Part shown: positions 54,455 through 63,748 of the stretch, in pieces
How the letters are laid out: every line of letters starts with the position of its first letter
How positions within the stretch are numbered: the first letter of the stretch is position 1
Assembly (NCBI RefSeq): GCF_000472385.1
Contig: NZ_AWZU01000003.1
Coordinates: forward strand, 186,137-250,136
Source: Bradyrhizobium sp. ARR65
GTDB taxonomy: Bacteria > Pseudomonadota > Alphaproteobacteria > Rhizobiales > Xanthobacteraceae
Reading direction: 5' to 3'
DNA length: 64,000 nucleotides
Notes under the pieces: generated by a model
What the model was told of the DNA's origin: nothing
What the model saw: the letters and a program-made list of their open reading frames with translations, nothing else
Database searches by the model: none
Program-made: the position numbers and the translations under genes

Positions 54455-55786
54455 ATGCGAAAGAATTGGCTCTTTGTAATGGGTTCCCTGACAGGTGCTT
54501 GCCTGACCCTTCTGGTGACCGGGCCGCAAAGCTCGCACCTGATCGCCAGAGCCACCGCCGCGGGCGCTGACACCTATTCGCAGCTCAATCTGTTCGGCGA
54601 GGTCTTCGAGCGCGTTAAGGCCGACTATGTCGAGAAGCCCGACGACTCCAAGCTGATCGAGGGCGCGATCAACGGCATGGTCACCTCGCTTGATCCGCAT
54701 TCGCGCTACATGAACGACAAGGCCTGGCGCGAAATGCAGGAGACCACGTCGGGTGAGTTCGGCGGCCTCGGCATCGAGGTCACCATGGAGGATGGTCTGG
54801 TCAAGGTGGTTGCGCCGATCGACGACACGCCGGCCGCGAAGGCCGGCATCATGTCGGGCGATCTGATCACTCAGATCGACGGTGAGGCGGTGCAGGGCCT
54901 GACCCTCGAGCAGGCCGTCAACAAGATGAAGGGCGCGGCCGATACCAAGACCAAGCTCACCATTGTCCGCAAAGGCAAGGATCAGCCATTCGACGTGTCG
55001 ATCACCCGTGAGATCATTCGGGTGAAGCCGGTGCGCTATCACACCGAGGGTGGCGACATCGGCTACATTCGCGTCACCTCATTCAACGAGCAGACCACCG
55101 ACGGCCTGCACAAGGCGATCTCCGATATCGAAAAGCAGATCCCGCAGGAGAAGCTCGCCGGCTTTGTGGTGGACCTGCGGAACAATCCGGGCGGCCTGCT
55201 CGATCAGGCGGTCTCGGTGTCGGGCTCGTTCCTGCCGCGAGGCGAAGTGGTTTCGACCCGTGGCCGTAACCCGGAAGAAACCCAGCGCTTCACCGCGCGC
55301 GGCGGCGATCTCACCAAAGGCAAGCCGGTGGTGGTGTTGATCAACGGCGGCTCGGCTTCGGCGTCGGAAATCGTCGCCGGCGCGCTGCACGACCACAAGC
55401 GCGCGACCCTTATCGGTACGCGTTCCTTCGGCAAGGGCTCGGTGCAGACCATCATTCCGCTCGGCGCCGGTAATGGCGCGCTGGCGCTGACCACCGCGCG
55501 CTACTTCACGCCGTCGGGCCACTCGATCCAGGCCCAGGGCATCACGCCCGACATCGAAATTCTGCAGGACGTGCCGGATGATCTGAAGGGCCGCGCGGAC
55601 ACCAAGGGCGAAGCTTCGATGCGCGGGCACCTGTCGGCCGAAGGCAAGGAGCAGGCCGGCTCGCAGTCCTACGTGCCGCCGGATGAGAAGGACGACAAGG
55701 CCCTGCATGCCGCCTACAACCTGTTGCGCGGCACCACCGTCAACGCAGGCGTGCCGCTGGCGCCAAAGCAGGCGGTGCCGAACTGA
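54455..55786 (+). CDS. ctpA: C-terminal processing protease (S41)
   Basis: A periplasmic tail-specific protease of 443 residues. A signal anchor (NWLFVMGSLTGACLTLLVTGP) is followed by an N-terminal helical domain, a PDZ domain (about 95-180; GGLGIEVTMEDGLVKVVAPIDDTPAAKAGI) and the S41 catalytic core. The Ser is in NGGSASASEIVAGAL and the Lys in GTRSFGKGSVQT. Relatives cleave peptidoglycan hydrolases and lipoproteins. No envC-like activator gene is beside it, unlike the usual rhizobial ctpA locus as I recall, so this may be a second copy. Confidence 0.95.
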   Translation: MRKNWLFVMGSLTGACLTLLVTGPQSSHLIARATAAGADTYSQLNLFGEVFERVKADYVEKPDDSKLIEGAINGMVTSLDPHSRYMNDKAWREMQETTSGEFGGLGIEVTMEDGLVKVVAPIDDTPAAKAGIMSGDLITQIDGEAVQGLTLEQAVNKMKGAADTKTKLTIVRKGKDQPFDVSITREIIRVKPVRYHTEGGDIGYIRVTSFNEQTTDGLHKAISDIEKQIPQEKLAGFVVDLRNNPGGLLDQAVSVSGSFLPRGEVVSTRGRNPEETQRFTARGGDLTKGKPVVVLINGGSASASEIVAGALHDHKRATLIGTRSFGKGSVQTIIPLGAGNGALALTTARYFTPSGHSIQAQGITPDIEILQDVPDDLKGRADTKGEASMRGHLSAEGKEQAGSQSYVPPDEKDDKALHAAYNLLRGTTVNAGVPLAPKQAVPN

Positions 55787-55818
55787 TCCGGCAGGCGTGA
55801 ACGGAATCTGCTAGAGCA

Positions 55819-55840
55819 GGGCGGCCTTGGGCCGCCCTTG
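55819..55840. terminator. Terminator-like hairpin after ctpA
   Basis: GGGCGGCC (55819-55826) and GGCCGCCC (55830-55837) with a three-base loop and TT after it. It lies 33 bases past the ctpA stop; the minus-strand MFS gene ends at 55984, so it may serve both directions. Confidence 0.65.
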
Positions 55841-55983
55841 CCATGCGACCGCGGCGATGACGATCGGGAAATTCGTGAGCGCGCGCGAGGCGGCCAGCCG
55901 CACCTGTCCGTCGACACCGATATGGAGGCGCCGTTAGCAATTGGAGTTAATTCGCAGTAAACATCGCGCTACGACCTTGCACC

Positions 55984-57240
55984 TCACTGTTGGACGAGCG
56001 GCTTTGCCCTGCGCTCCGCCGACCTTGAGGTGAGAGCCACGATGGCGGCGGCAACGATGTTGGTCGCGGCGCTCGCGATGATGGGCAGCTCGTAACTGTG
56101 GCTGAGGTCGAACGCGAATCCGGCCGCACTTGGGCCGATCAAGGTGCCGAACGCGACGCTCGTATAGAGCACGCCGATGATGCCGCTGACATTGCGGCCG
56201 CCGAAATAATCCATCACGACGGCGGGGAGCACGGCGACCCATCCACCGTAAAACACGCCATAGACGAATGCGAAAGCTGCCAACGCCCCAACATCGCTTG
56301 ATGCGGCCCAAATCACCAAGGCCACGGCCATGCCAGTGAACATCAGCAGCAGCGACCGTTCGCGACCCATCCGGTCGGCGAGGCCGCCGAGCAGGAAGCG
56401 CCCGGCGGTGCTCCCGACGCCGATTACGCTCAGCAGCAATGCCGCCGACGAAGCCGTAATTCCGTGATCGCGCGCAAACGGCACGAGGTGGACAAACGGA
56501 ACGAATACGCCGAACGAGCAGATCAGGCAGGCCGCGTAGAGACTGACAAAGCGAGGCGAGCGGATCGCCTCGCCAACGGCGGCGCCAGCGGCCGGCGAGC
56601 GCTCCGCCTGCATCGGCAAATCATCGCCGTCAGGGTGGAGGCCGCGGCGTTGCGGATCGTTCTCGAGCAACAGCGCCATTGCGCTACCGAGCACGAGCGC
56701 CAACAGGCCGAGCGCAAGATAGGCGCCGCGCCAGCCGATGCCTGCGATCAACAGCGAGGCAAGCGGCGGCATCGCAAGCGTGCCGACACCGATTCCGCTC
56801 ACCGCGAGGCCTGAGGCGAAGCCGCGACGCCGAACGAACCAGCGCTGCACAGCGCCGATTGCCGGCACATAGGCGCAGCCAACCCCAAGTCCGACGCCGA
56901 GCCCGTAGGCGGCGTAGACCTCCGCAAGACTTTGCGCCGCGCTTGCGAGCGCAAGCCCGAGGCCGATCAGAACCATGCCCGCAATCGCTAGCGGGCGCGA
57001 GCCGAAGCGATCGGCCAGTGGCCCGCTCACAATGCCGAGCCCGAAATAAAGAAAACCGGCGAGCGAGAACACCAGCGATACCGAGCCGCGGGAGGCGCCG
57101 AAGTCGTGCTCGAGCTGTTCGAGAAAAGCGCTGAATGTGTAGGCGCAACCGAAGCCGATGAAGGTGACGGCAAACGCGGCTGCAACGACGAACCAGCCGT
57201 AAAAGATACGGGGTCGGAACCACGCTGCCCGTTCCAGCAT
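55984..57240 (-). CDS. MFS transporter (monocarboxylate/oxalate-formate type)
   Basis: An inner-membrane permease of 418 residues with twelve predicted helices. The N-half shows the cytoplasmic loop GPLADRFGSRPLAIAGMVLIGLG and GWRGAYLALGLLALVLGSAMALLL; the C-half shows GGLADRMGRERSLLLMFTGMAVALV. The fold and loop motifs resemble the monocarboxylate and oxalate/formate transporter group. ATG 57240 has GGGAGG upstream. It is divergent from a CGNR-type regulator gene, with duplicated operator-like sites between, so the regulator probably controls it. Confidence 0.93.
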   Translation of the reverse strand: MLERAAWFRPRIFYGWFVVAAAFAVTFIGFGCAYTFSAFLEQLEHDFGASRGSVSLVFSLAGFLYFGLGIVSGPLADRFGSRPLAIAGMVLIGLGLALASAAQSLAEVYAAYGLGVGLGVGCAYVPAIGAVQRWFVRRRGFASGLAVSGIGVGTLAMPPLASLLIAGIGWRGAYLALGLLALVLGSAMALLLENDPQRRGLHPDGDDLPMQAERSPAAGAAVGEAIRSPRFVSLYAACLICSFGVFVPFVHLVPFARDHGITASSAALLLSVIGVGSTAGRFLLGGLADRMGRERSLLLMFTGMAVALVIWAASSDVGALAAFAFVYGVFYGGWVAVLPAVVMDYFGGRNVSGIIGVLYTSVAFGTLIGPSAAGFAFDLSHSYELPIIASAATNIVAAAIVALTSRSAERRAKPLVQQ

Positions 57241-57263
57241 CACAGCCTCCCTTCCTGATAGAC

Positions 57264-57326
57264 ACCAGCAAACGTATTATACTGGTGTTGGTTGCGTAAA
57301 CCAGCAAAAATGTTTTAATGGTGTTG
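57264..57326. promoter_or_regulatory. Two direct copies of a 27-base operator-like sequence
   Basis: The 27-base sequences at 57264-57290 and 57300-57326 start 36 bases apart and agree at 22 of 27 positions; both begin ACCAGCAAA and end GGTGTTG. Copy 1 has a dyad (ACACCAG and CTGGTGT). The copies fill the divergent promoter region between the MFS gene and the CGNR gene, and copy 2 ends one base before the CGNR start codon. They are likely binding sites for the CGNR protein itself. Confidence 0.65.
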
Positions 57327-57327
57327 A

Positions 57328-57918
57328 ATGTCGAAGCAGTCACGAAAGTTCAAGGTTCCCGACGCACTGGCGAATGTTTACGATTTCGCAAACACGCTGG
57401 ATGTGCGGCATTTCACGCATCACGGCGTGCCGCACCTGCAGAATGACGAGCTGAAAACTGCGCAGGACCTCGCGGCGTGGATGGCGGAACGTGGGCTGTT
57501 GCGCGCTGGTGCGAAGGTCGCGCCAGCAATGCTGGAGGCCGCGCTTAAGCTTCGCGCGGCCACGCGTGAGTATCTGCAGCACGATCCCGCCGGCCGCCGG
57601 CAAAGCAGCGTGACCCGTGCATTGAACGAGAGATTGGCCGCATTCCCGCTGCTTGCCGAATTCGGCGGCCAAGCAGGGGCAAGATTGCAGCCAGCCCGCG
57701 CCGATGCGCTGGCGGGACTATCGGCTGTTGTTGCCGAACTTTACGATGGCGCGCGCAATGGATCACTGGACCGGCTGAAGATATGCGCGGCCGAAGAATG
57801 CCGGCGGGTCTTCTTCGACCGATCCAAGCCGGCGACGCGGCGCTGGTGCATGTCGACCTTATGCGGCAACCGCAGCAAGGCCAGGGCCTATCGGGAACGT
57901 CAGCGTGCCGGGGAGTGA
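57328..57918 (+). CDS. CGNR zinc-finger regulator with ABATE domain
   Basis: 196 residues. An N-terminal ABATE-type stress/ligand domain (about 10-140; VYDFANTLDVRHF, DLAAWMAERGLL, ALKLRAATREYL) is followed by the C-terminal CGNR zinc finger (about 150-195). Zinc ligands are in CAAEECRRVFFDRSKPATRRWC and STLCGNRSKARAYRERQR. CGNR proteins are DNA-binding regulators of efflux or catabolic genes. The divergent MFS gene with shared operators fits that. ATG 57328 lies almost on the operator edge, so the messenger is nearly leaderless or starts inside the operator region. Confidence 0.9.
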   Translation: MSKQSRKFKVPDALANVYDFANTLDVRHFTHHGVPHLQNDELKTAQDLAAWMAERGLLRAGAKVAPAMLEAALKLRAATREYLQHDPAGRRQSSVTRALNERLAAFPLLAEFGGQAGARLQPARADALAGLSAVVAELYDGARNGSLDRLKICAAEECRRVFFDRSKPATRRWCMSTLCGNRSKARAYRERQRAGE

Positions 57919-57940
57919 GTGCACGAACAGCGCAGCGGAC

Positions 57941-58246
57941 TCATCGAGTCGCGCCGCTCCGGTGGCGTGTTCTCATTCCATCTGCGCCACCGTTGTTCGA
58001 ACGCTGTATCCGCCTTGGCGCGATGCCGACCGTCGTTTCGCTGGGCCAAAGCCCCGAACTCTGCCCGCCGTTGCGCCGGTAATTGGGATCGGTATAGGGA
58101 TTGCCCGGCCCCTTGTTTTGGCAATTGGCGTTTGGATAGAAGAACGCGCAATAGGCCGGTTCCGACATCACTTGTTGTGCCGCCGCCGGCGTCGCGATTG
58201 CGGCAGCCGGAATGGTTACAATGGCGAGAAGCCTGCACAGCGACAT
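57941..58246 (-). CDS. Small secreted hypothetical protein
   Basis: 101 residues from ATG 58246. A signal peptide, MSLCRLLAIVTIPAAAIATPAAA, precedes the mature part QQVMSEPAYCAFFYPNANCQNKGPGNPYTDPNYR, a pattern that I recall from Bradyrhizobium exported proteins. Two Cys may form a disulphide. The C-terminal half (about 55-101) is less protein-like and may diverge. It lies next to moaC. Confidence 0.65.
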   Translation of the reverse strand: MSLCRLLAIVTIPAAAIATPAAAQQVMSEPAYCAFFYPNANCQNKGPGNPYTDPNYRRNGGQSSGLWPSETTVGIAPRRIQRSNNGGADGMRTRHRSGATR

Positions 58247-58352
58247 CGGCGGTCTCCGCGTTGGGGCGATGCGGATGCGCACAGTTTAACACCGGCGTAG
58301 CCGGGCTCTTCCCGGTGATGGCGATCACTCCGCCGTGATGACGCGGCAAGTG

Positions 58353-58847
58353 TCAGGCCCTGTAGTGACCGGACTTGCCGCCCTTCTTTTCGACGAGATG
58401 AATGTCCTCGATGCGCACACCGCGCTCGACGGCTTTGATCATGTCATAGATCGCGAGACATGCGACCGACACCGCGGTCAGCGCCTCCATCTCGACGCCG
58501 GTGGGCCCCGTGACCTTGACAATCGCGCTGACGATACAGCCGGGTAGAGTGGCGTCCGGCGTGATATCCACGGTGACCTTGGACAGCGCCAGTGGATGAC
58601 ACAGCGGGATCAGATCGGAGGTGCGCTTGGCGGCCATGATGCCGGCGATGCGAGCCGTTCCCAGCACATCGCCCTTCTTGGCATTGCCCGAAACGATCAA
58701 ATCCAGCGTCGCCTTGCTCATGACGACACGACCTTCGGCGACCGCAATGCGTTCGGTGGCCGGCTTGTCCGATACATCGACCATGCGCGCCTCGCCGGCG
58801 GGGTCGATGTGGGTGAGGGCAGGCGGATCGGATGCCTTGTGTGCCAT
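58353..58847 (-). CDS. moaC: Cyclic pyranopterin monophosphate synthase
   Basis: Converts the MoaA product to cyclic pyranopterin monophosphate in molybdenum-cofactor synthesis. 164 residues. Conserved blocks: [60 protein letters not shown], and [32 protein letters not shown] with the catalytic Lys and Asp. It follows trpC by 20 bases. In related genomes moeA follows directly, but here moeA is 13.4 kb away. Confidence 0.97.
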   Translation of the reverse strand: MAHKASDPPALTHIDPAGEARMVDVSDKPATERIAVAEGRVVMSKATLDLIVSGNAKKGDVLGTARIAGIMAAKRTSDLIPLCHPLALSKVTVDITPDATLPGCIVSAIVKVTGPTGVEMEALTAVSVACLAIYDMIKAVERGVRIEDIHLVEKKGGKSGHYRA

Positions 58848-58867
58848 CGTCGTGTTCCGCTGCAGCT

Positions 58868-59662
58868 CTAATCGCGCGCCAGCAGTGCGCGGGTCGCCGC
58901 GGCGACGTCGGCCTGGCGCATCAGGCTCTCGCCGACCAGGAAAGTGGAGATGCCCACGCGTGAAAGCCTCGCCAGATCGGCTGGGACGAAGATGCCGCTT
59001 TCACCGACGATCAGGCGATCTTTGGGAACGAGCGGCGCGAGCGTTTCGCTGGTCGAAAGCGTCGTCTCGAAGGTGCGGAGATTCCGGTTGTTGATGCCGA
59101 TCATCGGCGAGCGCAGTTCGAGGGCGCGCTTGAGCTCGGAGCGATCGTGGATTTCGATCAGCACATCCATGCCGTGGGCCAAGGCCGCGTCCTCGATGTC
59201 CCTGGCCGCTCCGTCGCTGAGTGCGGCCATGATGATCAGGATGCAGTCGGCGCCATGTGCACGGGCTTCTGCGACCTGGTAGGTGTCGAACATGAAATCC
59301 TTGCGCAGCACCGGCAGGCTGGTTGCCGCGCGGGCCGCCACCATGAAGTCGAGATGCCCCTGGAAGGAGGGCGTATCCGTCAGCACCGACAGGCAGGCTG
59401 CACCACCCGCTTCATAAGCCTTTGCGAGCGAAGGCGGATCGAAGTCGGCGCGGATGAGCCCTTTGGAAGGTGACGCCTTCTTGATCTCGGCGATCAGCGC
59501 ATAATCTCCCGCAGCGTGCTTTCTGCGGATGGCGCTGACGAATCCGCGAGGCGCCGGGGCGCTTCTTGCAAGTGCTTCCACATCTCCCAGCGGCAGGGCG
59601 CGCTTGGCGGCCGCGATCTCTTCGCGCTTGTAGGCCTCGATCTTCGTCAGAATGTCGGACAT
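58868..59662 (-). CDS. trpC: Indole-3-glycerol phosphate synthase
   Basis: Closes the indole ring from CdRP in tryptophan synthesis. 264 residues, TIM barrel. Signature residues: [20 protein letters not shown] (Lys), [28 protein letters not shown], and [17 protein letters not shown]. It is a single-domain protein, not fused to TrpF. trpD is 15 bases upstream and moaC 20 bases downstream, so the three are one transcript. Confidence 0.97.
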   Translation of the reverse strand: MSDILTKIEAYKREEIAAAKRALPLGDVEALARSAPAPRGFVSAIRRKHAAGDYALIAEIKKASPSKGLIRADFDPPSLAKAYEAGGAACLSVLTDTPSFQGHLDFMVAARAATSLPVLRKDFMFDTYQVAEARAHGADCILIIMAALSDGAARDIEDAALAHGMDVLIEIHDRSELKRALELRSPMIGINNRNLRTFETTLSTSETLAPLVPKDRLIVGESGIFVPADLARLSRVGISTFLVGESLMRQADVAAATRALLARD

Positions 59663-59677
59663 CGGTCGTCTCGGCTC

Positions 59678-60691
59678 TTAACCGTTGGAGACCGCGACCA
59701 GGTGTTTCAAGCGCGCGGCCGCGGCACCGCTATCAATCGATTTTTGCCCGATTGCGACGCCCTCCTTCAAATCCTTGGCATGACCGGCGACCACCAACGC
59801 CGCCGCGGCATTCAAAACCGCGACATCGCGATATGGGCTTGGCATGCCGTCGAGCACGCTTTGCAGGGCGATCGCATTGGCCTCGGCGTCGCCGCCCTTC
59901 AATCCGTCATGGCCGCAGCGGGGAAGGCCGGCCTGCTCCGGGGTCACCTCGAAGGTGCGGATCTCCCCCTTTTCCAGCGCCGCGACGAATGTCGGGCCGG
60001 TGAGGGTGATCTCGTCGAGCCCGTCGGAGCCGTGCACGACCCATACCGATTCCGAGCCGAGATTCTTCAAGACCTGCGCCAAAGGCTGCACCCATTGCCG
60101 CGAGAACACGCCGACCATCTGCCGCTTGACGCCGGCCGGGTTGGAGAGCGGCCCCAGGAGATTGAAGATCGTGCGGGTGGCAAGCTCGACCCGGGTCGGG
60201 CCGACGTTCTTCATGGCGGGGTGGTGCGCAGGGGCGAACATAAAACCGATGCCGGCCTCGCTCACGCAACGTCCGACCTCTTCCGGCTTGAGGTCGATCT
60301 TGACCCCAAGCGAAGCCAGCACGTCGGCGGCGCCGGAGCGCGACGACAGCGCGCGGTTGCCATGTTTTGCTACCGGGATGCCCGCGCCGGCGACGATGAA
60401 GGCGGCGCAAGTGGACACATTGACAGAGCCGGAGCCGTCGCCGCCGGTACCGACGATATCAACGGCATCGGCGGGCGCTGTCACCCGCAGCATCTTGTTG
60501 CGCATCGCCGAGACTGCGCCGGTGATCTCCTCAACGGTCTCGCCGCGCACCCGCAGCGCCATCAAGAGCCCGCCCATTTGCGAGGGCGTCGCCTCGCCCG
60601 ACATCATGCTGTCGAAGGCGGAAGCCGCTTCCTCACGGCTCAGCGTGGCGCCGGTGGCGACTTTGGCAATAATCGATTTGAGGTCGTCCAT
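59678..60691 (-). CDS. trpD: Anthranilate phosphoribosyltransferase
   Basis: Transfers phosphoribosyl to anthranilate. 337 residues. The PRPP-binding loop is [21 protein letters not shown], and [21 protein letters not shown] and [18 protein letters not shown] are conserved blocks. The N-terminal helical dimer domain is complete. No trpG gene precedes it; Rhizobiales normally carry a fused TrpE(G) elsewhere, which explains the gap. ppiD ends 20 bases upstream. Confidence 0.97.
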   Translation of the reverse strand: MDDLKSIIAKVATGATLSREEAASAFDSMMSGEATPSQMGGLLMALRVRGETVEEITGAVSAMRNKMLRVTAPADAVDIVGTGGDGSGSVNVSTCAAFIVAGAGIPVAKHGNRALSSRSGAADVLASLGVKIDLKPEEVGRCVSEAGIGFMFAPAHHPAMKNVGPTRVELATRTIFNLLGPLSNPAGVKRQMVGVFSRQWVQPLAQVLKNLGSESVWVVHGSDGLDEITLTGPTFVAALEKGEIRTFEVTPEQAGLPRCGHDGLKGGDAEANAIALQSVLDGMPSPYRDVAVLNAAAALVVAGHAKDLKEGVAIGQKSIDSGAAAARLKHLVAVSNG

Positions 60692-60711
60692 CGCGTACTT
60701 TCGAACACTGC

Positions 60712-62616
60712 TCAGTTGCTGCTGCCGCCGCCCGTAATCTGCGCGAAGGCTTCCTCATTGATCGATGTGCCGATATTCTTTTCCAGCTTGGCGACGTATT
60801 GCGCGAGTTCCTCGTTGCTCAACGCGCCCTGCAGGCTCTCTTTCAGCTTCTTGGCTGCGTCAGAAGCGAGATCAACCGGCGGCACTGTGATATCGGTGAC
60901 GCGGAACACGAACCTCTCGGTATCGGTCTGGCCGTCGGCCTGGCCTGCAGCGTCTTTGGCCGTGCGGAAGACGGCTGCAACGACGTTGGCGGGCAGGCCG
61001 GATCCCGAGCCATCGCGCTTCAATCCCGCGGTGGTCTCGACTTTTGCCCCGATGCTCGCCGCCTGATCGGCGAAGCTGCCGCTCTGGCCGAGGTTTTGTA
61101 CGATCTGCGTGGCTTTGTCGCGCAGGCGGCTGGCGATCTGATCCTCGCGCCAGTGCGCCGCGACCTGATCCTTTACCTCGTCAAGCGTCCGGTCGCGCGG
61201 CGGAGTGACGCCCAGCACGTCGTACCAGACATAGCCGCCCCGGTAGGAGATCGGTTCGTTGTCGACCCCGACATCGCTGTTGAAGGCTTGCGCAACCACG
61301 TCGAGGCCGGGCGGAATATTGGCCGGCTGCCCGTCGGGCAGGTGACCCGAGCGATCGACGGCGTCGATCGTGGTGGCGGCGAGCCCGAGTTTCTGTGCCG
61401 CTTCCAGGACGCTGGCGCCGCCGCCGCGCTCGTCCTCCATCTTGTCGCGCAAGCTTGCGACCTTGTCGCGGGCGCGCTCGATGGCGATCTCCTTCTTCAG
61501 GTCTGGCGCAACACTCTCATAGCTCGGCTCCACTGCCGGCTGGATCTTGCCGACTTTGAGCAGCGCAACGCCGAACCGCCCCTGCACCGGCTGGCTCACT
61601 TCGCCCGAAGGCAGCGAAAACGCGGCGTCCGCAAATGCGGGATCGAGAATGCCGGATTTGCTCACCACGCCGAGATCGACGTCGGCGGAGCTCAGCTTAC
61701 GCTCTTTGGCGAGATCGTCGAACGACAGGCCCGACGTGATACGTGCGCGCGCGGCCGTCGCTTCTTCCATGTTCGGAAACACGATCTGCGAGACCTCGCG
61801 CTTTTCCGGCGTGCCAAGCCTCTCCTTGCGCTGCTCGTAGAGCTTCCTGGCATCGTCGTCGGAGACTTCAGACCACTTGCCGATCTCCTCCGGTGTCAGC
61901 ACGACGAAAGCGATCTTGCGGTACTCGGGCGCACGGAACTGCGCCTTGTGCTCGTCGAAATAACCGGCGAGCGTCTCGGGCGAGGGCGGGTCGATCGTGC
62001 CGGCCTGCGTGGCATTCAGTTTGACGTATTCGATGGAGCGCTGCTCGTCCTGATAATGCATCAACGCTTCCATCAGCGTTTTCGACGGCTCCAGCCCGGC
62101 CGATAGCGTGCCTGCGATCTGGCGGCGCAGCGAAACCTTCTTCTGGTCGGCGATATAGCGGGCCTCGGTAAAGCCGAACTGGCGGATGATTGCCTGGAAG
62201 CGTTGCGGGTCGAAGGCGCCGCCTACGCCCTTAAAGTTCGGATCGGTGAAGATCACCCGCATGGTCTCGGCGTCGGATTGTCCCAGTCCGAGCCGGCGCG
62301 CCTCCTCATCCAGCGCGGCCTCCGCGATCGTCTGCTCCAGGAGCTGGCGGTCGAGGCCGAAAGCACGTGCCTGTTCGGGGGTCAGCGGACGGCCGAACTG
62401 GCGGCCAAGCTGCTGAAGCTTGTCCATATAGAGCTGGCGGAACTCGTTGATGGAAATCTCGGTATGACCAACGGTCGCCAGCGTCGACTGGCCAAAGCCC
62501 CTGAAGATGTCGGCAATGCCCCAGATACCGAAACTGACGATCAACGCGCCCATGGCACCGGCCATAATGATTTTGCCGAGCCAATTGGATGAGGCTTTGC
62601 GCATTCCTCGAAGCAT
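60712..62616 (-). CDS. ppiD: Periplasmic peptidyl-prolyl isomerase PpiD/SurA-like chaperone
   Basis: A membrane-anchored folding factor of 634 residues from ATG 62616; a TTG three codons earlier is an alternative. An N-terminal helix ([22 protein letters not shown]) anchors it in the inner membrane. A SurA-like N-terminal chaperone domain (about 40-200) is followed by a parvulin-type PPIase domain (about 255-360; [44 protein letters not shown]) and a second, more degenerate C-terminal domain (about 400-600). It assists newly exported outer-membrane proteins at the Sec exit. It leads into trpD on the same strand. Confidence 0.94.
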   Translation of the reverse strand: MLRGMRKASSNWLGKIIMAGAMGALIVSFGIWGIADIFRGFGQSTLATVGHTEISINEFRQLYMDKLQQLGRQFGRPLTPEQARAFGLDRQLLEQTIAEAALDEEARRLGLGQSDAETMRVIFTDPNFKGVGGAFDPQRFQAIIRQFGFTEARYIADQKKVSLRRQIAGTLSAGLEPSKTLMEALMHYQDEQRSIEYVKLNATQAGTIDPPSPETLAGYFDEHKAQFRAPEYRKIAFVVLTPEEIGKWSEVSDDDARKLYEQRKERLGTPEKREVSQIVFPNMEEATAARARITSGLSFDDLAKERKLSSADVDLGVVSKSGILDPAFADAAFSLPSGEVSQPVQGRFGVALLKVGKIQPAVEPSYESVAPDLKKEIAIERARDKVASLRDKMEDERGGGASVLEAAQKLGLAATTIDAVDRSGHLPDGQPANIPPGLDVVAQAFNSDVGVDNEPISYRGGYVWYDVLGVTPPRDRTLDEVKDQVAAHWREDQIASRLRDKATQIVQNLGQSGSFADQAASIGAKVETTAGLKRDGSGSGLPANVVAAVFRTAKDAAGQADGQTDTERFVFRVTDITVPPVDLASDAAKKLKESLQGALSNEELAQYVAKLEKNIGTSINEEAFAQITGGGSSN

Positions 62617-62856
62617 GGGATCCAACTTGTCCTGAGGGGAACCGGTACACCCCGCTTATGGCGGATGCTGCAAAACGGGCGTCACCGAATTGATTACGCA
62701 TCATAAAGAGGCAGCGGGGCCCCCGCAACCTTGAGCGGAGGCCTACCTGCTGTCGCTAACGACCGCAAGAAGCGGTTAAAAGCCTTGCGTCCAATCTGGA
62801 AGTGAGGGCCGCGCTTTGCTAGCGCATGGGAAGTTATCTTTCACTGGAAAAACGCC

Positions 62857-63615
62857 ATGACCGACGCCGTCCGCCCGCTGATCGCCGGCAACTGGAAAAT
62901 GAATGGCTTGAAAGCTTCGATTGGGGAGTTCGAGGCAATGCTGGCAGGCGCTGCAGGGGTCGCCTCGAAGGCCGATCTGCTGGTCTGCCCTCCTGCGACC
63001 CTGATCGCAGCTTTTGCGGAGAAGGCCCGTGCCGCGACGGGATTGGGGGTTGGCGCGCAGGATTGTCACCCCAAGCCGTCGGGCGCCCATACCGGCGACA
63101 TCTCCGCCGAAATGCTGGCCGATGCTGGCGCCAGCGCGATCATTGTCGGCCACTCTGAAAGGCGGGCCGATCATGGCGAAAGCGATCTGTTGATCCGGCA
63201 GAAGGCCGAGGCGGTGTGGCGCGCAGGGCTCGTGGCCATCGTCTGCATCGGGGAGACGGAGGCGCAGCGGGACGCCGGGCAGACGCTGGATGTCCTCCGC
63301 GGGCAGCTCAGCCAGTCGCTGCCGGACGCCTCGCGAGCCGATAATCTGGTGGTCGCCTATGAGCCGGTCTGGGCGATCGGCACCGGCCGCACCCCGACGG
63401 CAGTAGATGTCGAGCAAATTCATGGATTTATTCGGGATTTTCTGACCGGGCGGTTCAACGGGGAGGGGGCGCGGATGCGGATCCTCTATGGCGGCTCGGT
63501 CAAGCCCTCGAATGCGGCCGAACTGATGGCGGTTGCCAATGTCGAGGGTGCGCTGGTGGGTGGCGCCAGCCTGAAAGCGGCCGATTTCCTTGCGATCGCG
63601 AACGCCTGTCCTTAG
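62857..63615 (+). CDS. tpiA: Triosephosphate isomerase
   Basis: Interconverts glyceraldehyde 3-phosphate and dihydroxyacetone phosphate. 252 residues. Catalytic residues: Lys in AGNWKMNG, His in [12 protein letters not shown], and Glu in [17 protein letters not shown]. The phosphate loop is in [15 protein letters not shown]. It is divergent from ppiD and 133 bases before secG. Confidence 0.97.
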   Translation: MTDAVRPLIAGNWKMNGLKASIGEFEAMLAGAAGVASKADLLVCPPATLIAAFAEKARAATGLGVGAQDCHPKPSGAHTGDISAEMLADAGASAIIVGHSERRADHGESDLLIRQKAEAVWRAGLVAIVCIGETEAQRDAGQTLDVLRGQLSQSLPDASRADNLVVAYEPVWAIGTGRTPTAVDVEQIHGFIRDFLTGRFNGEGARMRILYGGSVKPSNAAELMAVANVEGALVGGASLKAADFLAIANACP

Positions 63616-63748
63616 CTAAAGGGGTGAGTGATGTCGGGGGTGGCTTTGCGCTGCCCTTTCGTGTAACACGCGCGCAACTTCATGAACCCCGCAAGCCGCC
63701 GTCCGAGAGCCCGCGCCGGGCGGGCTCGGCTTGTGACGGAAGGTTAAG

